64,000 nt of DNA from a bacterium (GTDB lineage: Bacteria; Electryoneota; Electryoneia; Electryoneales; Electryoneaceae): NCBI GenBank assembly GCA_028278125.1, contig JANQEY010000320.1:1-64000 (forward strand), given 5' to 3'. Positions 19,416-28,166 of this stretch are shown here, piece by piece (the stretch's first letter is position 1; every line of letters begins with the position of its first letter). Under the pieces are notes generated by a model that ran no database searches, was not told the origin of the DNA, and saw only the letters and a list, made by a program, of their open reading frames with translations. The position numbers and the translations under genes are program-made.

Positions 19416-20930
19416 ATGTCACACATATTTCGCGCATTGTTAGTAATATTTGTGTTACTCGGAACAGTCGGAATTTCATTTTCAGCAACTATCGAAGATC
19501 AACTGGCAGAAACCGAGCAGGCACTTAAAGCATTAAAAGCCAACCGTGGTGCTTTACTTTCACCTCGTAACTACGCGGAAGCGTCAGAAAATTTCCTTCG
19601 CGCTCAGGAAGACTATAAACGTGGCAAGGGAATCAATGTCGTCCAGGACAGGTTGCAGAGAGCAAATGATGCCATATCAGCAGCAAACACAGTAGTAGAA
19701 ACCGCATTCCAGGCATTTGAGACAACCCTCGCAGCACGTGAAGATTGCGAAGCAGCAGAGGCAAAACAGTATTCACCTGATCTGTTTAACAAAGCAAACC
19801 AGAAGTTTGGTGCCGCTGTAGGACATATCGAAGCCGGTAAGCTCGACGCCGCCCGTAAGAAAGCACGTGAAGCTGAAGACCTGTACCGTGATGCTGAGCT
19901 GGAATCAATTAAGAAAAACACAATCGGCAAAGCCCGCGCGAAGATCAAGGAAGCTGAAGGTCTCAAGGCTAAAAAATACGCTCCGAAAACAATGGACCGT
20001 GCCGTAATAAATGCCGACCAGGCTGAGCAGATTCTCATCTCAGACAGGTATGCTATAGACAAGGCGAATGAAAAAGCCCAGGAAGCACAGTACGAAGCAC
20101 GTCATGCCCAGTATATTACACGCCGGGCAAAAAGCCTTGAAAGTGTAAAAGAGGGATACGAGATGCTGTTCCATGAAATCGAAGATTTTATGGATAAAAT
20201 CGCCGCAGAATTAAACTACGCTGCAGCTTACGATGAAGGAATGAAAAATCCTTCCCTTGAGATGGCCGAAACCATCAAACATATGATCGAGAGCAACCAG
20301 GCTGAAAACCGTCGTCTCAATGAAACAATTGAAGCAAAGAACTCTGAAATCGAATCCTTAAATACACAGGTTGAAGAACTCCTGGCAACCCAGACCGAAT
20401 TGAACAATGAACTGGCAAAGCTGAAGGGTGAGTTTGACGAAGCTAAGGAAGAACAGAGACTTGCTGAAGAAAAACGGCGCAAAGAAGAAGAAGCAATTAA
20501 AAAACTAGAAGCCAAGGTTCAGGCTGTATACGACATGTTCGACGATCGTGAAGCAGTTGTTCTCTCGAAGGACGACGACCTTATCCTTCGCCTCTCAGGC
20601 CTGAAGTTCCATTCCGGTAAAGCGACCATCCAGCCTGAAACATTCTCTATTCTTGGTAAGGTTATGAGTGTTATCCAGGAATTCCCGGGTAAGAATGTAG
20701 AGATCGAGGGTCATACAGACTCTTATGGCCGTGATGCTGCCAACCAGGCACTTTCCGAGGAACGTGCCGAAGCCGTCCACAAGTATTTCGTTGCCAGCGG
20801 AATTTCTGCGAATATCCTGAAAGCTATTGGCTACGGTGAAACACGTCCCGTCGCATCCAACGAAACAGCCGATGGACGTTCACAAAACAGGCGTATTGAA
20901 ATTGTTATAAAAGGCGCCAGGACTCTTTAG
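19416..20930 (+). CDS. OmpA family protein with helical repeats
   Basis: A 504-residue exported protein. A signal peptide (to ~FSA, residue 23) is followed by Ala/Glu/Lys-rich helical repeats (~25-230; SPRNYAEASENFLRAQEDYK and similar, like DUF4398-type segments). A long coiled coil spans ~270-375 (NETIEAKNSEIESLNTQVEE). The C-terminal OmpA domain (~390-500) contains FHSGKATIQPE, EGHTDSYG and SEERAEAVHKYF, with the Asp and Arg that bind diaminopimelate in peptidoglycan. There is no barrel domain, so it probably tethers an envelope layer to the cell wall. Strong Shine-Dalgarno AGGAGGGG; monocistronic with a terminator at 20954-20978. Pal-like in domain but not a lipoprotein. Confidence 0.92.
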   Translation: MSHIFRALLVIFVLLGTVGISFSATIEDQLAETEQALKALKANRGALLSPRNYAEASENFLRAQEDYKRGKGINVVQDRLQRANDAISAANTVVETAFQAFETTLAAREDCEAAEAKQYSPDLFNKANQKFGAAVGHIEAGKLDAARKKAREAEDLYRDAELESIKKNTIGKARAKIKEAEGLKAKKYAPKTMDRAVINADQAEQILISDRYAIDKANEKAQEAQYEARHAQYITRRAKSLESVKEGYEMLFHEIEDFMDKIAAELNYAAAYDEGMKNPSLEMAETIKHMIESNQAENRRLNETIEAKNSEIESLNTQVEELLATQTELNNELAKLKGEFDEAKEEQRLAEEKRRKEEEAIKKLEAKVQAVYDMFDDREAVVLSKDDDLILRLSGLKFHSGKATIQPETFSILGKVMSVIQEFPGKNVEIEGHTDSYGRDAANQALSEERAEAVHKYFVASGISANILKAIGYGETRPVASNETADGRSQNRRIEIVIKGARTL

Positions 20931-20953
20931 TTACTACCGATTATTTAATATTA

Positions 20954-20978
20954 ATCCCGGGCAAAAATGTCCGGGATT
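20954..20978. terminator. Bidirectional terminator
   Basis: AATCCCGG and CCGGGATT flank a GCAAAAATGT-containing loop, followed by a T-run on the plus strand. It lies between the convergent OmpA-like and carotenoid-type genes and nearly touches the latter's stop. Confidence 0.85.
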
Positions 20979-20979
20979 T

Positions 20980-21774
20980 TTATGCCCTCGTAACAAATAA
21001 AACATATAGTAACAGGATCAATAAGCCGTAAAAAACACCCAGGATAAGTAACCCCGATAGTTTCCTTGTTTTAGCAGCACCGGCATAATCAAGGTTCAAC
21101 AAACCGAACAAAAGGGTTGGAATAGCGTACAGATAGTGACTGGTACTGACTGTCATTTGAGGATATGTGCCGGTAAATATAAACACAATTGATACTGTAA
21201 GAATCGTAACCAGCAGCCACCCGAAAAAATTAGTAACAGGAATACCAAACCAGATTCCCCTCTTTTTCCATTCCCACATTCCGGCGTTAACCGCGACCGG
21301 ATCCGCAATCAAGTCCCAAATTGTTATCAGGACAGCAGTGGAGACAGTAATAATAATCCTGTTGTTTGAATATCCTGTAAGATCCGCGAATATTACTGCT
21401 GCATTCATTCCGACATACATCAACCCCCACCACATCATGATTACTGAAACAGGAATTCCTCCACTAAAAGGTATAACCGGCCCGGCTTTTTCAGTGTATC
21501 GATACCTGCCGAAAGGAATTCCGGTTTTATGCCCGATAATCTCAATGCAGAGAGGTACAACGAGGATTATCGCAAAGAATGCAACTGCCCATTTTATATC
21601 AGCGACGTATAGGGCATGAAGTACAATACCTGCCAGGGCTGTTAACAGTTGGAGTGTATCGAAATACCCACCGGGTGGTTTTTTAAAAACCTGTGCCAGG
21701 CGGTCAATCAACATCAGCATTATTAATAATGCTGATACAACAACAAGGCTTATGGTGAGAGTATTACCTGGCAT
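20980..21774 (-). CDS. Carotenoid biosynthesis protein, CruF-like
   Basis: A 264-residue protein with about seven membrane segments. The block WDLIADPVAVNAGMWEWKK followed by GIWFGIPVTNFFGWL is characteristic of the DUF422/CruF family, and GYFDTLQLLTALAG, HKTGIPFGRYRY also fit. CruF-type enzymes hydrate carotenoid end groups (1',2'-hydratase; bisanhydrobacterioruberin hydratase in haloarchaea). Substrate here is unknown and no phytoene synthase is nearby. It is adjacent to nothing functionally related, but the window also encodes a mevalonate operon and an HpnE/desaturase-like flavoenzyme, so the isoprenoid link is plausible. The family includes members of unproved activity. Confidence 0.82.
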   Translation of the reverse strand: MPGNTLTISLVVVSALLIMLMLIDRLAQVFKKPPGGYFDTLQLLTALAGIVLHALYVADIKWAVAFFAIILVVPLCIEIIGHKTGIPFGRYRYTEKAGPVIPFSGGIPVSVIMMWWGLMYVGMNAAVIFADLTGYSNNRIIITVSTAVLITIWDLIADPVAVNAGMWEWKKRGIWFGIPVTNFFGWLLVTILTVSIVFIFTGTYPQMTVSTSHYLYAIPTLLFGLLNLDYAGAAKTRKLSGLLILGVFYGLLILLLYVLFVTRA

Positions 21775-21815
21775 CAGATCCGATACTTTTTAGACTAAAT
21801 CGACACAAGAAAATT

Positions 21816-22046
21816 TCATGACGAAAATTTTGTTTTTAATTGTTTAGTCCATTCAACCAGTTTCTTCAAATTCATCCCGGCAGTCATGACCGGAGCTTTT
21901 TTCTCAGCCCAGATTATGCCGGACAGAACACCGAGGATGATAAAAATTCTTCCGAAAAAGGGAATCCCGGTTCTCTTCCTCATAAATGGTAATCTCATAG
22001 GGTATGTACTATATAGAAATTCATTGATCCGGTTATTTTTCCGCAC
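21816..22046 (-). CDS. Possible small single-pass membrane protein
   Basis: A 76-residue open frame beginning at a GTG, with one hydrophobic segment (FFGRIFIILGVLSGIIWA, ~29-46) flanked by basic residues and a Lys-rich tail. An internal ATG at 21998 (MRLPFMRKR) is an alternative start. Shine-Dalgarno signals are weak at both. It follows the carotenoid-type gene's upstream end on the same strand, so it could be the first gene of that unit. No family is recognised; it may be spurious. Confidence 0.35.
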   Translation of the reverse strand: MRKNNRINEFLYSTYPMRLPFMRKRTGIPFFGRIFIILGVLSGIIWAEKKAPVMTAGMNLKKLVEWTKQLKTKFSS

Positions 22047-22199
22047 CTGATAGTATTAAAGAATCTTCATTATTGCAATTGATTCTGCATTTCAGAACAA
22101 CTTCCTCTACCGGTAAAATCTCAGAGTCAGAAACTATGGATGAGTCTCACGAGATGGTGTATCTTTACCCTGCTCAAATATTAATGCAGGGGAAATATA

Positions 22200-23420
22200 A
22201 TGCCGGGTAAAATAATCGGATCAGCAGGATCTCAAGGATCAAATGTCCGGTCGGATATTTGGATAGAAATAGAAATTCGCACCAGGGGCGGGATAAAACT
22301 TGATTTTACCAGCAAGGTTGAAGCCCTGTATGGGCAGCAGACTCGGGAATTGATCGAAGAGGGTCTGCAGCATTTTAACATCAAACATGCCAACGTAACC
22401 GTAGAAGACCAGGGTGCACTTCCATTTGTTATCATGGCACGTTTGGAAACAGCTGTCCGTCGTGCTTTTCCAGACACAGAATTTGAGCCCTGGCTGCCGA
22501 AATCCGAGATAACACATTCCGGATCTAAACCACGCCGTTTTCGTCGTAGCAGGTTATACCTTCCGGGAAATCAGCCTAAATTATTTATCAACGCGGCAAT
22601 CCACAGACCGGATGGCCTGATCCTTGATCTCGAAGATTCTGTAGCACCTGCAGAAAAGGACGCCGCCAGGTGCCTTGTGAGAAATGCCCTGCTGTTCCTC
22701 GATTTCCAGGATTGTGAACGGATGGTCAGGATTAACCAGGGTACACGTGGCTTAGATGATCTTGATTGGGTTATTCCATACGGTGTTCAATTAATCCTTG
22801 TCCCAAAGGTCGAAGACCCAGATGATTTAAATAAGGTAGCAAAACGTATCGCCGAACTCAGGAACAAGTATAAAATCAAGTTTGATATCTGGTTGATGCC
22901 GATTGTAGAATCAGCGAAGGGAGCCTGGTTTGCATTTGAAATCGCATCTACTGAAAAAACGGTCGTGGCTTTGGCTATCGGTCTCGAAGATTATACGGCA
23001 GATATTGGAGCACAACGAACTTTAAAGGGGGATGAAAGTTTCTGGGCTCGCAGCCAGGTGCTTAATGGAGCTCGTGCAGCTGGAGTTCAGCCGATCGATA
23101 CTGTTTTCTCCGATGTGTCCGATATGGAAGGGCTGGCGGTATCAGTTGCTGAAGCAAAAGGTCTGGGTTTCGAGGGAAAGGGCTGTATTCATCCACGACA
23201 GATTGATGTAGTACGAAAAGGCTTTCTCCCTGGAGAAGATGAAATAATGAAGGCACAGAAAATAACTGTTGCCTTCGAAGAGGCAGAAGCAAAAGGCCAG
23301 GGCGTAGTCAGTCTTGGCAGTAAAATGATCGATCCACCGGTTGTAAAACGTGCACTGAGAGTAATAAGAATCGCTGAAGAAGAAGGCTTGATCGGAACAA
23401 ACTGGCGTAAAAAGCTGTGA
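22200..23420 (+). CDS. Citrate lyase-like fusion: CitD carrier domain + CitE/HpcH aldolase domain
   Basis: A 406-residue cytoplasmic protein. Residues ~1-95 resemble CitD, the citrate lyase acyl-carrier subunit (IIGSAGSQGSNVRSDIWIEI, then VTVEDQGALPFVIMARLETA); the Ser in the GSNVRSD stretch is the candidate prosthetic-group site. Residues ~112-400 are a CitE/HpcH (malyl/citryl-CoA lyase) TIM barrel: RSRLYLPGNQPKL, DGLILDLEDSVAP (Asp/Glu metal site), RINQ and LAIGLEDYTADIG. In normal citrate lyase these are separate subunits next to CitF and the CitC/CitG/CitX factors; none is here. It may cleave a 3-hydroxyacyl-CoA or a carrier-bound acyl group instead. Good AGGGGAAA ribosome site. Confidence 0.82.
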   Translation: MPGKIIGSAGSQGSNVRSDIWIEIEIRTRGGIKLDFTSKVEALYGQQTRELIEEGLQHFNIKHANVTVEDQGALPFVIMARLETAVRRAFPDTEFEPWLPKSEITHSGSKPRRFRRSRLYLPGNQPKLFINAAIHRPDGLILDLEDSVAPAEKDAARCLVRNALLFLDFQDCERMVRINQGTRGLDDLDWVIPYGVQLILVPKVEDPDDLNKVAKRIAELRNKYKIKFDIWLMPIVESAKGAWFAFEIASTEKTVVALAIGLEDYTADIGAQRTLKGDESFWARSQVLNGARAAGVQPIDTVFSDVSDMEGLAVSVAEAKGLGFEGKGCIHPRQIDVVRKGFLPGEDEIMKAQKITVAFEEAEAKGQGVVSLGSKMIDPPVVKRALRVIRIAEEEGLIGTNWRKKL

Positions 23421-23535
23421 TATTCAGGTAATCCATATAGTTATGATCATTACTAAATCTGAATATAAAACTAATCTTTATTGCTAAATGCCGTTTACCT
23501 TTATAATTTGAATGCAAACACACGAGGAGGTAAAG

Positions 23536-24018
23536 ATGTGGCGGTTATTTATTCCTTTATTGCTTCTGGGACTGATTTTCGCGGGTTGTGGTCAGCAGAA
23601 AGAAATAACAGAAGAACAGGTTGATGACATCCTTGAGCTGATGATCGAAGGAAAACTGCCGGATATGAAGACGATCCCGATGACTAAAATGGAAAACGGG
23701 ATTAAGTATGTCGATCTCAAAGCAGGTGAAGGGCAGGTAGCGAAATCCGGTGATTTGGTGGAAGTTCATTACCATGTCTGGCTTTCCAATGGTCGCCGGA
23801 TCGATTCCTCTATAATGGACCAGATTCCGTTCGAATTTGAACTTGGTGCCGGCCAAGTAATCAAGGGTTGGGATAATGGAATCCAGGGTATGCCAACTGG
23901 AACTAAACGGCTGATGTGGATTCCTTCGGAGCTGGCATATGGTACTAAAGGAAGAGGCAAAGTACCCCCGGACGCTCCTTTAATTTTTTACGTTAATCTT
24001 ATAGAAATTCTGCAATAA
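23536..24018 (+). CDS. FKBP-type peptidyl-prolyl isomerase lipoprotein
   Basis: About 160 residues. Lipoprotein signal peptide with lipobox LIFAGC near residue 16, a short helical linker (EEQVDDILELMIEGKLP), then an FKBP domain: VEVHYHVWLSNGRRIDSS, FELGAGQVIKGWDNGIQGM and IPSELAYGTKGRGKVPPDAPLIFYVNLIEI. The domain catalyses cis-trans proline isomerisation and helps fold envelope proteins. The ATG at 23536 is chosen because GAGGAGG lies six bases before it; the ATG at 23512 is upstream of that site. It is lipidated through Lgt, which is also in this window (36092-36955). Its stop is six bases from the convergent response regulator's stop. Confidence 0.93.
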   Translation: MWRLFIPLLLLGLIFAGCGQQKEITEEQVDDILELMIEGKLPDMKTIPMTKMENGIKYVDLKAGEGQVAKSGDLVEVHYHVWLSNGRRIDSSIMDQIPFEFELGAGQVIKGWDNGIQGMPTGTKRLMWIPSELAYGTKGRGKVPPDAPLIFYVNLIEILQ

Positions 24019-24024
24019 TCCGGA

Positions 24025-24399
24025 TCAGTTGGGAAGTTTTCCGTAGACATTTTTAATCGTCTCAACCAACTCATTCAGGCTGAATGGTTTACTCAGAAAA
24101 GCATCGGGTGGGTAAACGGAGTTTTCTGTCAGCTCCCTGTAATGCGCGTAACCTGTGATCAGGATGACAACCGTATCATTTTTATGCTTTTTAATATCTT
24201 CCAGCAGGTTCACACCATTCTTTTTCGGCATGTAGATATCGGATATGACTAACGGGGGTTCGTGCTTGATATATTGCTGCCAACCTTCTTCTCCATCGTG
24301 TGCCAGTAGAGGTTCAAATCCAACGGTCTCAATCGTAGTTTTTAATACGTCAAGCATATCATTGTCATCATCAACAATCAAAACAGTATTGTCAGCCAT
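24025..24399 (-). CDS. Single-domain response regulator (CheY-like)
   Basis: A 124-residue receiver domain without an output domain. Acidic pocket DDD at 10-12, phosphoacceptor Asp54 (VISDIYMP), Thr82 (ITGYAHY) and Lys104 (SKPFSLNE) are all present, so it should be phosphorylatable. No histidine kinase is encoded nearby. It may relay to other proteins or bind a partner, as single-domain receivers do. Convergent with the FKBP gene. Confidence 0.95.
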   Translation of the reverse strand: MADNTVLIVDDDNDMLDVLKTTIETVGFEPLLAHDGEEGWQQYIKHEPPLVISDIYMPKKNGVNLLEDIKKHKNDTVVILITGYAHYRELTENSVYPPDAFLSKPFSLNELVETIKNVYGKLPN

Positions 24400-24542
24400 A
24401 GATAACTCTTATAATTATAAATTCTTGCATGATATAATAATCACTAGATGATTAATTTTACGAAAAAAAACAATAGTACGCACAGTTTTAAAAAAAATAT
24501 CGTACTTTACAAGAGCCAGATCAGATAAACCAGGAATTCTTC

Positions 24543-26474
24543 ATGTGCGGTATCACCGGGCTGATTTCACTTGACCACGGTAAGGAAATAGATCGTTCCC
24601 TTCTCCAAAAGATGACTGATAGTCTTGCACACAGGGGTCCGGATGGACAGGGAACCTGGACAGGTGATGGAGCGGGGCTTGGACACAGAAGACTGGCGAT
24701 CATTGATATCGATGGTGGTGCTCAACCATGGATACTGAACGATAACAAAATAGTTTTTGTCTATAACGGTGAACTTTATAATTACCTCGAATTACGTGAA
24801 GAGCTCCAGGCTGAAGGAATATCTTTCCAATCCCAGTGCGATACCGAAGTAGCATTAAAGGCATTAGTCACCTGGGGTACGGAAAAATCGCTGGAAAAAT
24901 TCCGGGGAATGTTTGCATTCGCACTCTGGGAAAGTGATCCTCGAAGGTTGACACTGGCCAGGGATCCACTTGGAGTAAAACCACTCTACTGGGCTATGCG
25001 AGAAGGTATAGTCCGGTTCGGGAGCGAGATAAAAACGATCCTTGCCGATCCCTCTTTCCCCCGTTATCCAGACCCGATAGCCGTTACCAACTACCTGGCA
25101 CATTACAGATTGTCATTTAACGGAAAAACATTTTTTAAGAACATCAACGAGGTACCTCCGGGCAGTTTTATTCTCTGGGAAGGGAAACGTCGACGCCGGG
25201 TTAATTACTGGAGTATCCCGAAAATCAGGGAAGCAGATAAGCATGATGACGGCCCTGAAATAGTTGCAGATGGATTCCGCAACCGACTGGTAAAAGCTGT
25301 TAAACGGAGAATGTTGGCAGATGTACCTGTCGGGGCATATCTGTCAGGTGGCATTGACAGTTCGGTTCTTGTTTACCTGATGCATGCCCTGATGAAAAAG
25401 GTGCCGGAAACATTCAGCATCGGATTTCAGAACGAAGGCTACAACGAATTTCCTTACGCCTCCAGAATGGCGAATTACCTCCAGGTACCACATCACCAGG
25501 TTACCCTTACTGAACAGGGATACTTTAAACAACTGGAAGATTTAATCAAGATAAAAGACACGCCGTTATCTGTTCCCAATGAAGTACCACTGCGGTTCCT
25601 CTCAAAGATCCTCAAGAAAAAGATAACTGTAGTGTTATCTGGTGAAGGCGCCGATGAGCTGATGGGAGGGTATACCCAACTTGTCCGCAGTCCTCATGAC
25701 TATTTAATTGCAAAAGCTGTTGAAGAAGGTGGAAATGGTTTCGATTCAGGAGAGATAGATCAGATCAGAAATGGTTTGCAGCATTTTTATGGTACCTCCA
25801 GTTTCTCGTCACAGAAAATCCAGTTCCTGAACCTCTACCAGTGGATGCCGCCACACCAACGGCAGGTGCTGGCCGGGGAAGGATTAATCGAATCGAACGC
25901 GGAGAATACAATCCTGGATTTCTGGGATAACAGGTGGGCGGACCTGGATGCCAGCGGTCTTGATCCATATGAAAAGGTTCTACATATCCTGGAAGGGCTA
26001 CACCTGTCAGCGCTACTACTCCGCCTTGATGCAACCACTATGGCTGAAGGTGTTGAAGGGAGAGTACCTTACACAGACCGTGACCTGGTGGAATGGGTAT
26101 TTTCGCTGCCGATCCATTACAAGATTCGTTGGAAAGGGCCTGAAGAGGAGAAACAGGCATCGCGGCTGACTTCAATTGAATCCGCCGGTAAACTTGACCA
26201 GAACAAATATTTATTAAGACTGGCCTTTGCCGGATCAATCCCTGATGAAATTCTACTTCGTCCCAAGAGGGCATTTCCTGTCCCTCTTGATAACTGGTTA
26301 TACGGAACATGGCAGAACTGGGCACTGGAAAGAATTCTAACCCCACGGATGGGATTATTGTTTAACCTCGAGGAGACGGAAAAGTTAGTCCGTTCGGCGA
26401 GAAGCAAGGACGAAGGCATGAAAATCTGGATGCTTGCCAACCTGGGAATATGGCTTGAGAGCTATTTCTCATGA
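24543..26474 (+). CDS. asnB: Asparagine synthase (glutamine-hydrolysing)
   Basis: A 643-residue two-domain enzyme. Mature N-terminus MCGITGL gives Cys2, the glutaminase nucleophile; the NTN glutaminase domain runs to ~205 with LAHRGPDG and YNGELYNY. The synthetase domain carries the ATP pyrophosphatase loop YLSGGIDSS (~265). It converts aspartate, glutamine and ATP to asparagine, or amidates another carboxylate: AsnB paralogues in surface-polysaccharide clusters often modify glycans. Here it is followed after 149 bases by a sugar-methyltransferase-like gene and then glycosyltransferases, so an amidation role is possible. It is slightly longer than a typical ~550-630 residue AsnB. Confidence 0.93.
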   Translation: MCGITGLISLDHGKEIDRSLLQKMTDSLAHRGPDGQGTWTGDGAGLGHRRLAIIDIDGGAQPWILNDNKIVFVYNGELYNYLELREELQAEGISFQSQCDTEVALKALVTWGTEKSLEKFRGMFAFALWESDPRRLTLARDPLGVKPLYWAMREGIVRFGSEIKTILADPSFPRYPDPIAVTNYLAHYRLSFNGKTFFKNINEVPPGSFILWEGKRRRRVNYWSIPKIREADKHDDGPEIVADGFRNRLVKAVKRRMLADVPVGAYLSGGIDSSVLVYLMHALMKKVPETFSIGFQNEGYNEFPYASRMANYLQVPHHQVTLTEQGYFKQLEDLIKIKDTPLSVPNEVPLRFLSKILKKKITVVLSGEGADELMGGYTQLVRSPHDYLIAKAVEEGGNGFDSGEIDQIRNGLQHFYGTSSFSSQKIQFLNLYQWMPPHQRQVLAGEGLIESNAENTILDFWDNRWADLDASGLDPYEKVLHILEGLHLSALLLRLDATTMAEGVEGRVPYTDRDLVEWVFSLPIHYKIRWKGPEEEKQASRLTSIESAGKLDQNKYLLRLAFAGSIPDEILLRPKRAFPVPLDNWLYGTWQNWALERILTPRMGLLFNLEETEKLVRSARSKDEGMKIWMLANLGIWLESYFS

Positions 26475-26623
26475 TTAGGAAACAACCTTTTAAAGCTAAC
26501 AAGAGTCTCATGCAACCGACATATATTTTATTGATATCTTGACCATTGATAACATACAACCTAACTTGCGTATAGAGTTTCTGTACGTTGAATTTAATCA
26601 CGTATAACTAACACGAGGAGAAC

Positions 26624-27814
26624 ATGTCGCGGGAGCAATGCCCCGTGTGCAGCGCGAGCGACCTTGAAGAACTGATTGCGCTGGAAGACTACCCCTTTGC
26701 CGGCAACGGTGCTGTTCAACCGGAAAAAGCTTCAGAGGTTCCACACGGTATTCTTAGTATTGGTATCTGCCATGTATGCGGTGCCATATTTCAATATGAA
26801 CCGGTCAGTTTTGAAGATTTAGACGGAATGTTACTCCGTCAACCACCCCCTCTTGATCCCAGTGACACTAAAATGGAGATAGCGGAAACCGAACGTTTCC
26901 TGGAATCGCTACGTCGCTACGGTCCTAAATCGGGACATATTCTCGATGTCGGCTGTGGTACAGGTTACCTGATGGATAGGCTGGGTAAAGTCGGGTACAA
27001 GGTTACGGGTGTAGATGCTCATCACCTTGCTGTCGAACAGGCGAAGGAAAAAGGCTTTGACATCACAGAGGGACGGTTCGAAGAGGGAATGTTCGAGGAT
27101 GAGATGTTTGACGTTATTATTGCCCGTTCCGTGCTTGAACATGTAATCGAACCTTCTACGATCCTTTCGACAATGGTCAATGTTCTCAAACCCGGTGGTA
27201 TACTGGCTATTGAAGTTCCTAACCATGACAGGGTATTCAGTCGCTCTACATTCGGAGGATTCTCCTTCCACCATGTCTGTTACTGGTCAGCTCCTACTCT
27301 TCGATACTCGCTGACACTACAAGGTCTGGACGTTTTCGGCGGGCATGAGGAATCATATATTGCCATGTTCGGACGTAAACCGGACAAGGGTGAACCCGGG
27401 ACAGATCCGGTGCCACCCTCCGACCTGTTTGTAGATACTACCATGGAAGAGGTTGATAAATTCCTGGAGCGTAAAGATAACTTTGCTGATGAACTTCCGG
27501 GATTTGTTAACGACCGTTTTCCAGATGGAATTGTAGTATTGGGAGCTGGCGCCCCAACCGTTGACATGCTCTATTACACGGGACTGGATGAAGAGGTCAA
27601 GAATATTGTCACAACAGATAAAACCCGTCACGGTGCAATGCTGGCAAACACACCGTTTACTATTGAACCGCTTGAAAAAGCCCTTAAGGATAAGGCGGGA
27701 GGTATTGTCGTTTGTTCAGAGAGACGCCAGGAAGAATTGATCCACCGTCTCGACGATTTCCGTAACGATGGCGGCTCTGTTATACGAATAACCCCGAAGA
27801 TTGAGATAATCTAG
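26624..27814 (+). CDS. Sugar C-methyltransferase-like SAM enzyme
   Basis: A 396-residue cytoplasmic protein in three parts. An N-terminal zinc-binding region (residues 5-8 CPVC, 50s CHVCG) is typical of the C-methyltransferase/Methyltransf_13 type. A class I SAM domain follows (ILDVGCGTGYLMDRLGKVGY at ~107, then ARSVLEHVIEP). The C-terminal Rossmann-like region (IVVLGAGAPTVDMLY, VTTDKTRHGAML) matches the C-methyltransferase C-terminal domain. Relatives methylate C-3 of 4-keto-deoxysugars such as those in antibiotics and surface glycans, using Zn and SAM. Strong GAGGAG ribosome site. A terminator follows at 27853-27875. Substrate unproved. Confidence 0.85.
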   Translation: MSREQCPVCSASDLEELIALEDYPFAGNGAVQPEKASEVPHGILSIGICHVCGAIFQYEPVSFEDLDGMLLRQPPPLDPSDTKMEIAETERFLESLRRYGPKSGHILDVGCGTGYLMDRLGKVGYKVTGVDAHHLAVEQAKEKGFDITEGRFEEGMFEDEMFDVIIARSVLEHVIEPSTILSTMVNVLKPGGILAIEVPNHDRVFSRSTFGGFSFHHVCYWSAPTLRYSLTLQGLDVFGGHEESYIAMFGRKPDKGEPGTDPVPPSDLFVDTTMEEVDKFLERKDNFADELPGFVNDRFPDGIVVLGAGAPTVDMLYYTGLDEEVKNIVTTDKTRHGAMLANTPFTIEPLEKALKDKAGGIVVCSERRQEELIHRLDDFRNDGGSVIRITPKIEII

Positions 27815-27852
27815 AAATAACCAATTTTTAATAATGATTGATAAATAAATGC

Positions 27853-27875
27853 CCCTGTTAGCTTGTCTAACAGGG
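27853..27875 (+). terminator. Intrinsic terminator
   Basis: CCCTGTTAG / CTAACAGGG stem with a five-base loop, then TTTTATTGTTTTT. It follows the methyltransferase gene; the stem nearly repeats the one at 14161-14182. Confidence 0.9.
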
Positions 27876-27947
27876 TTTTATTGTTTTTAGGGTGGCTTAG
27901 ATAGTTCGTTTTACAGCGAATATCTGGGAGTACATTGTTGAAGATTT

Positions 27948-27985
27948 GAGATTGCTTCGTCGCTACGCTTCCTCGCAACGACACC
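27948..27985. repeat. Dispersed repeat (family A), half-copy
   Basis: It is the same right arm as at 6093-6130 (GATTGCTTCGTCGCTACG ... CGCAACGACACC), but no matching left arm is seen upstream. It is therefore a half-element or a decayed copy. Confidence 0.7.
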
Positions 27986-28014
27986 CTATTGATTATCTTC
28001 CAACCCCGCCAGAT

Positions 28015-28161
28015 GGGTGGCCTTACATGCGAAGCTTGTCAGGTTTCATGGCCAACTCAAGGGTTGCCAATAATCCACTCCATATTATATAACGTGATTT
28101 TACAAAACATCGAAATCATGAAACCCGACAAAACCGCCAAAGGCGGAATGTCGGGCCACCC
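28015..28161. repeat. MITE-like inverted-repeat element (family B, long form)
   Basis: Perfect ends GGGTGGCC (28015-28022) and GGCCACCC (28154-28161) bound ~147 bases. Inner arms TTGTCAGGTTTCATGG and ATCATGAAACCCGACAA are also inverted relatives, and CCGCCAAAGGCGG is a nested palindrome. It has no transposase and ends five bases before the stop of the next gene. Confidence 0.65.
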
Positions 28162-28166
28162 AGACT

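Larger units (their letters stand above)
27815..28166. other. 352-base intergenic region packed with repeats
   Basis: It holds the terminator at 27853-27875, a repeat half-site (27948-27985) and the larger element 28015-28161. I see no coding sequence. Confidence 0.7.

Noticed and set aside
19613..20062. 149-codon frame opposite the OmpA-like gene
   Set aside because: Ala/Ser-rich antisense reading of a coding region with strong helical repeats; a codon-bias shadow.
24300..24330. tRNA-like T-loop (GGTTCAAATCC)
   Set aside because: It is inside the response regulator gene and has no matching arms; chance match.
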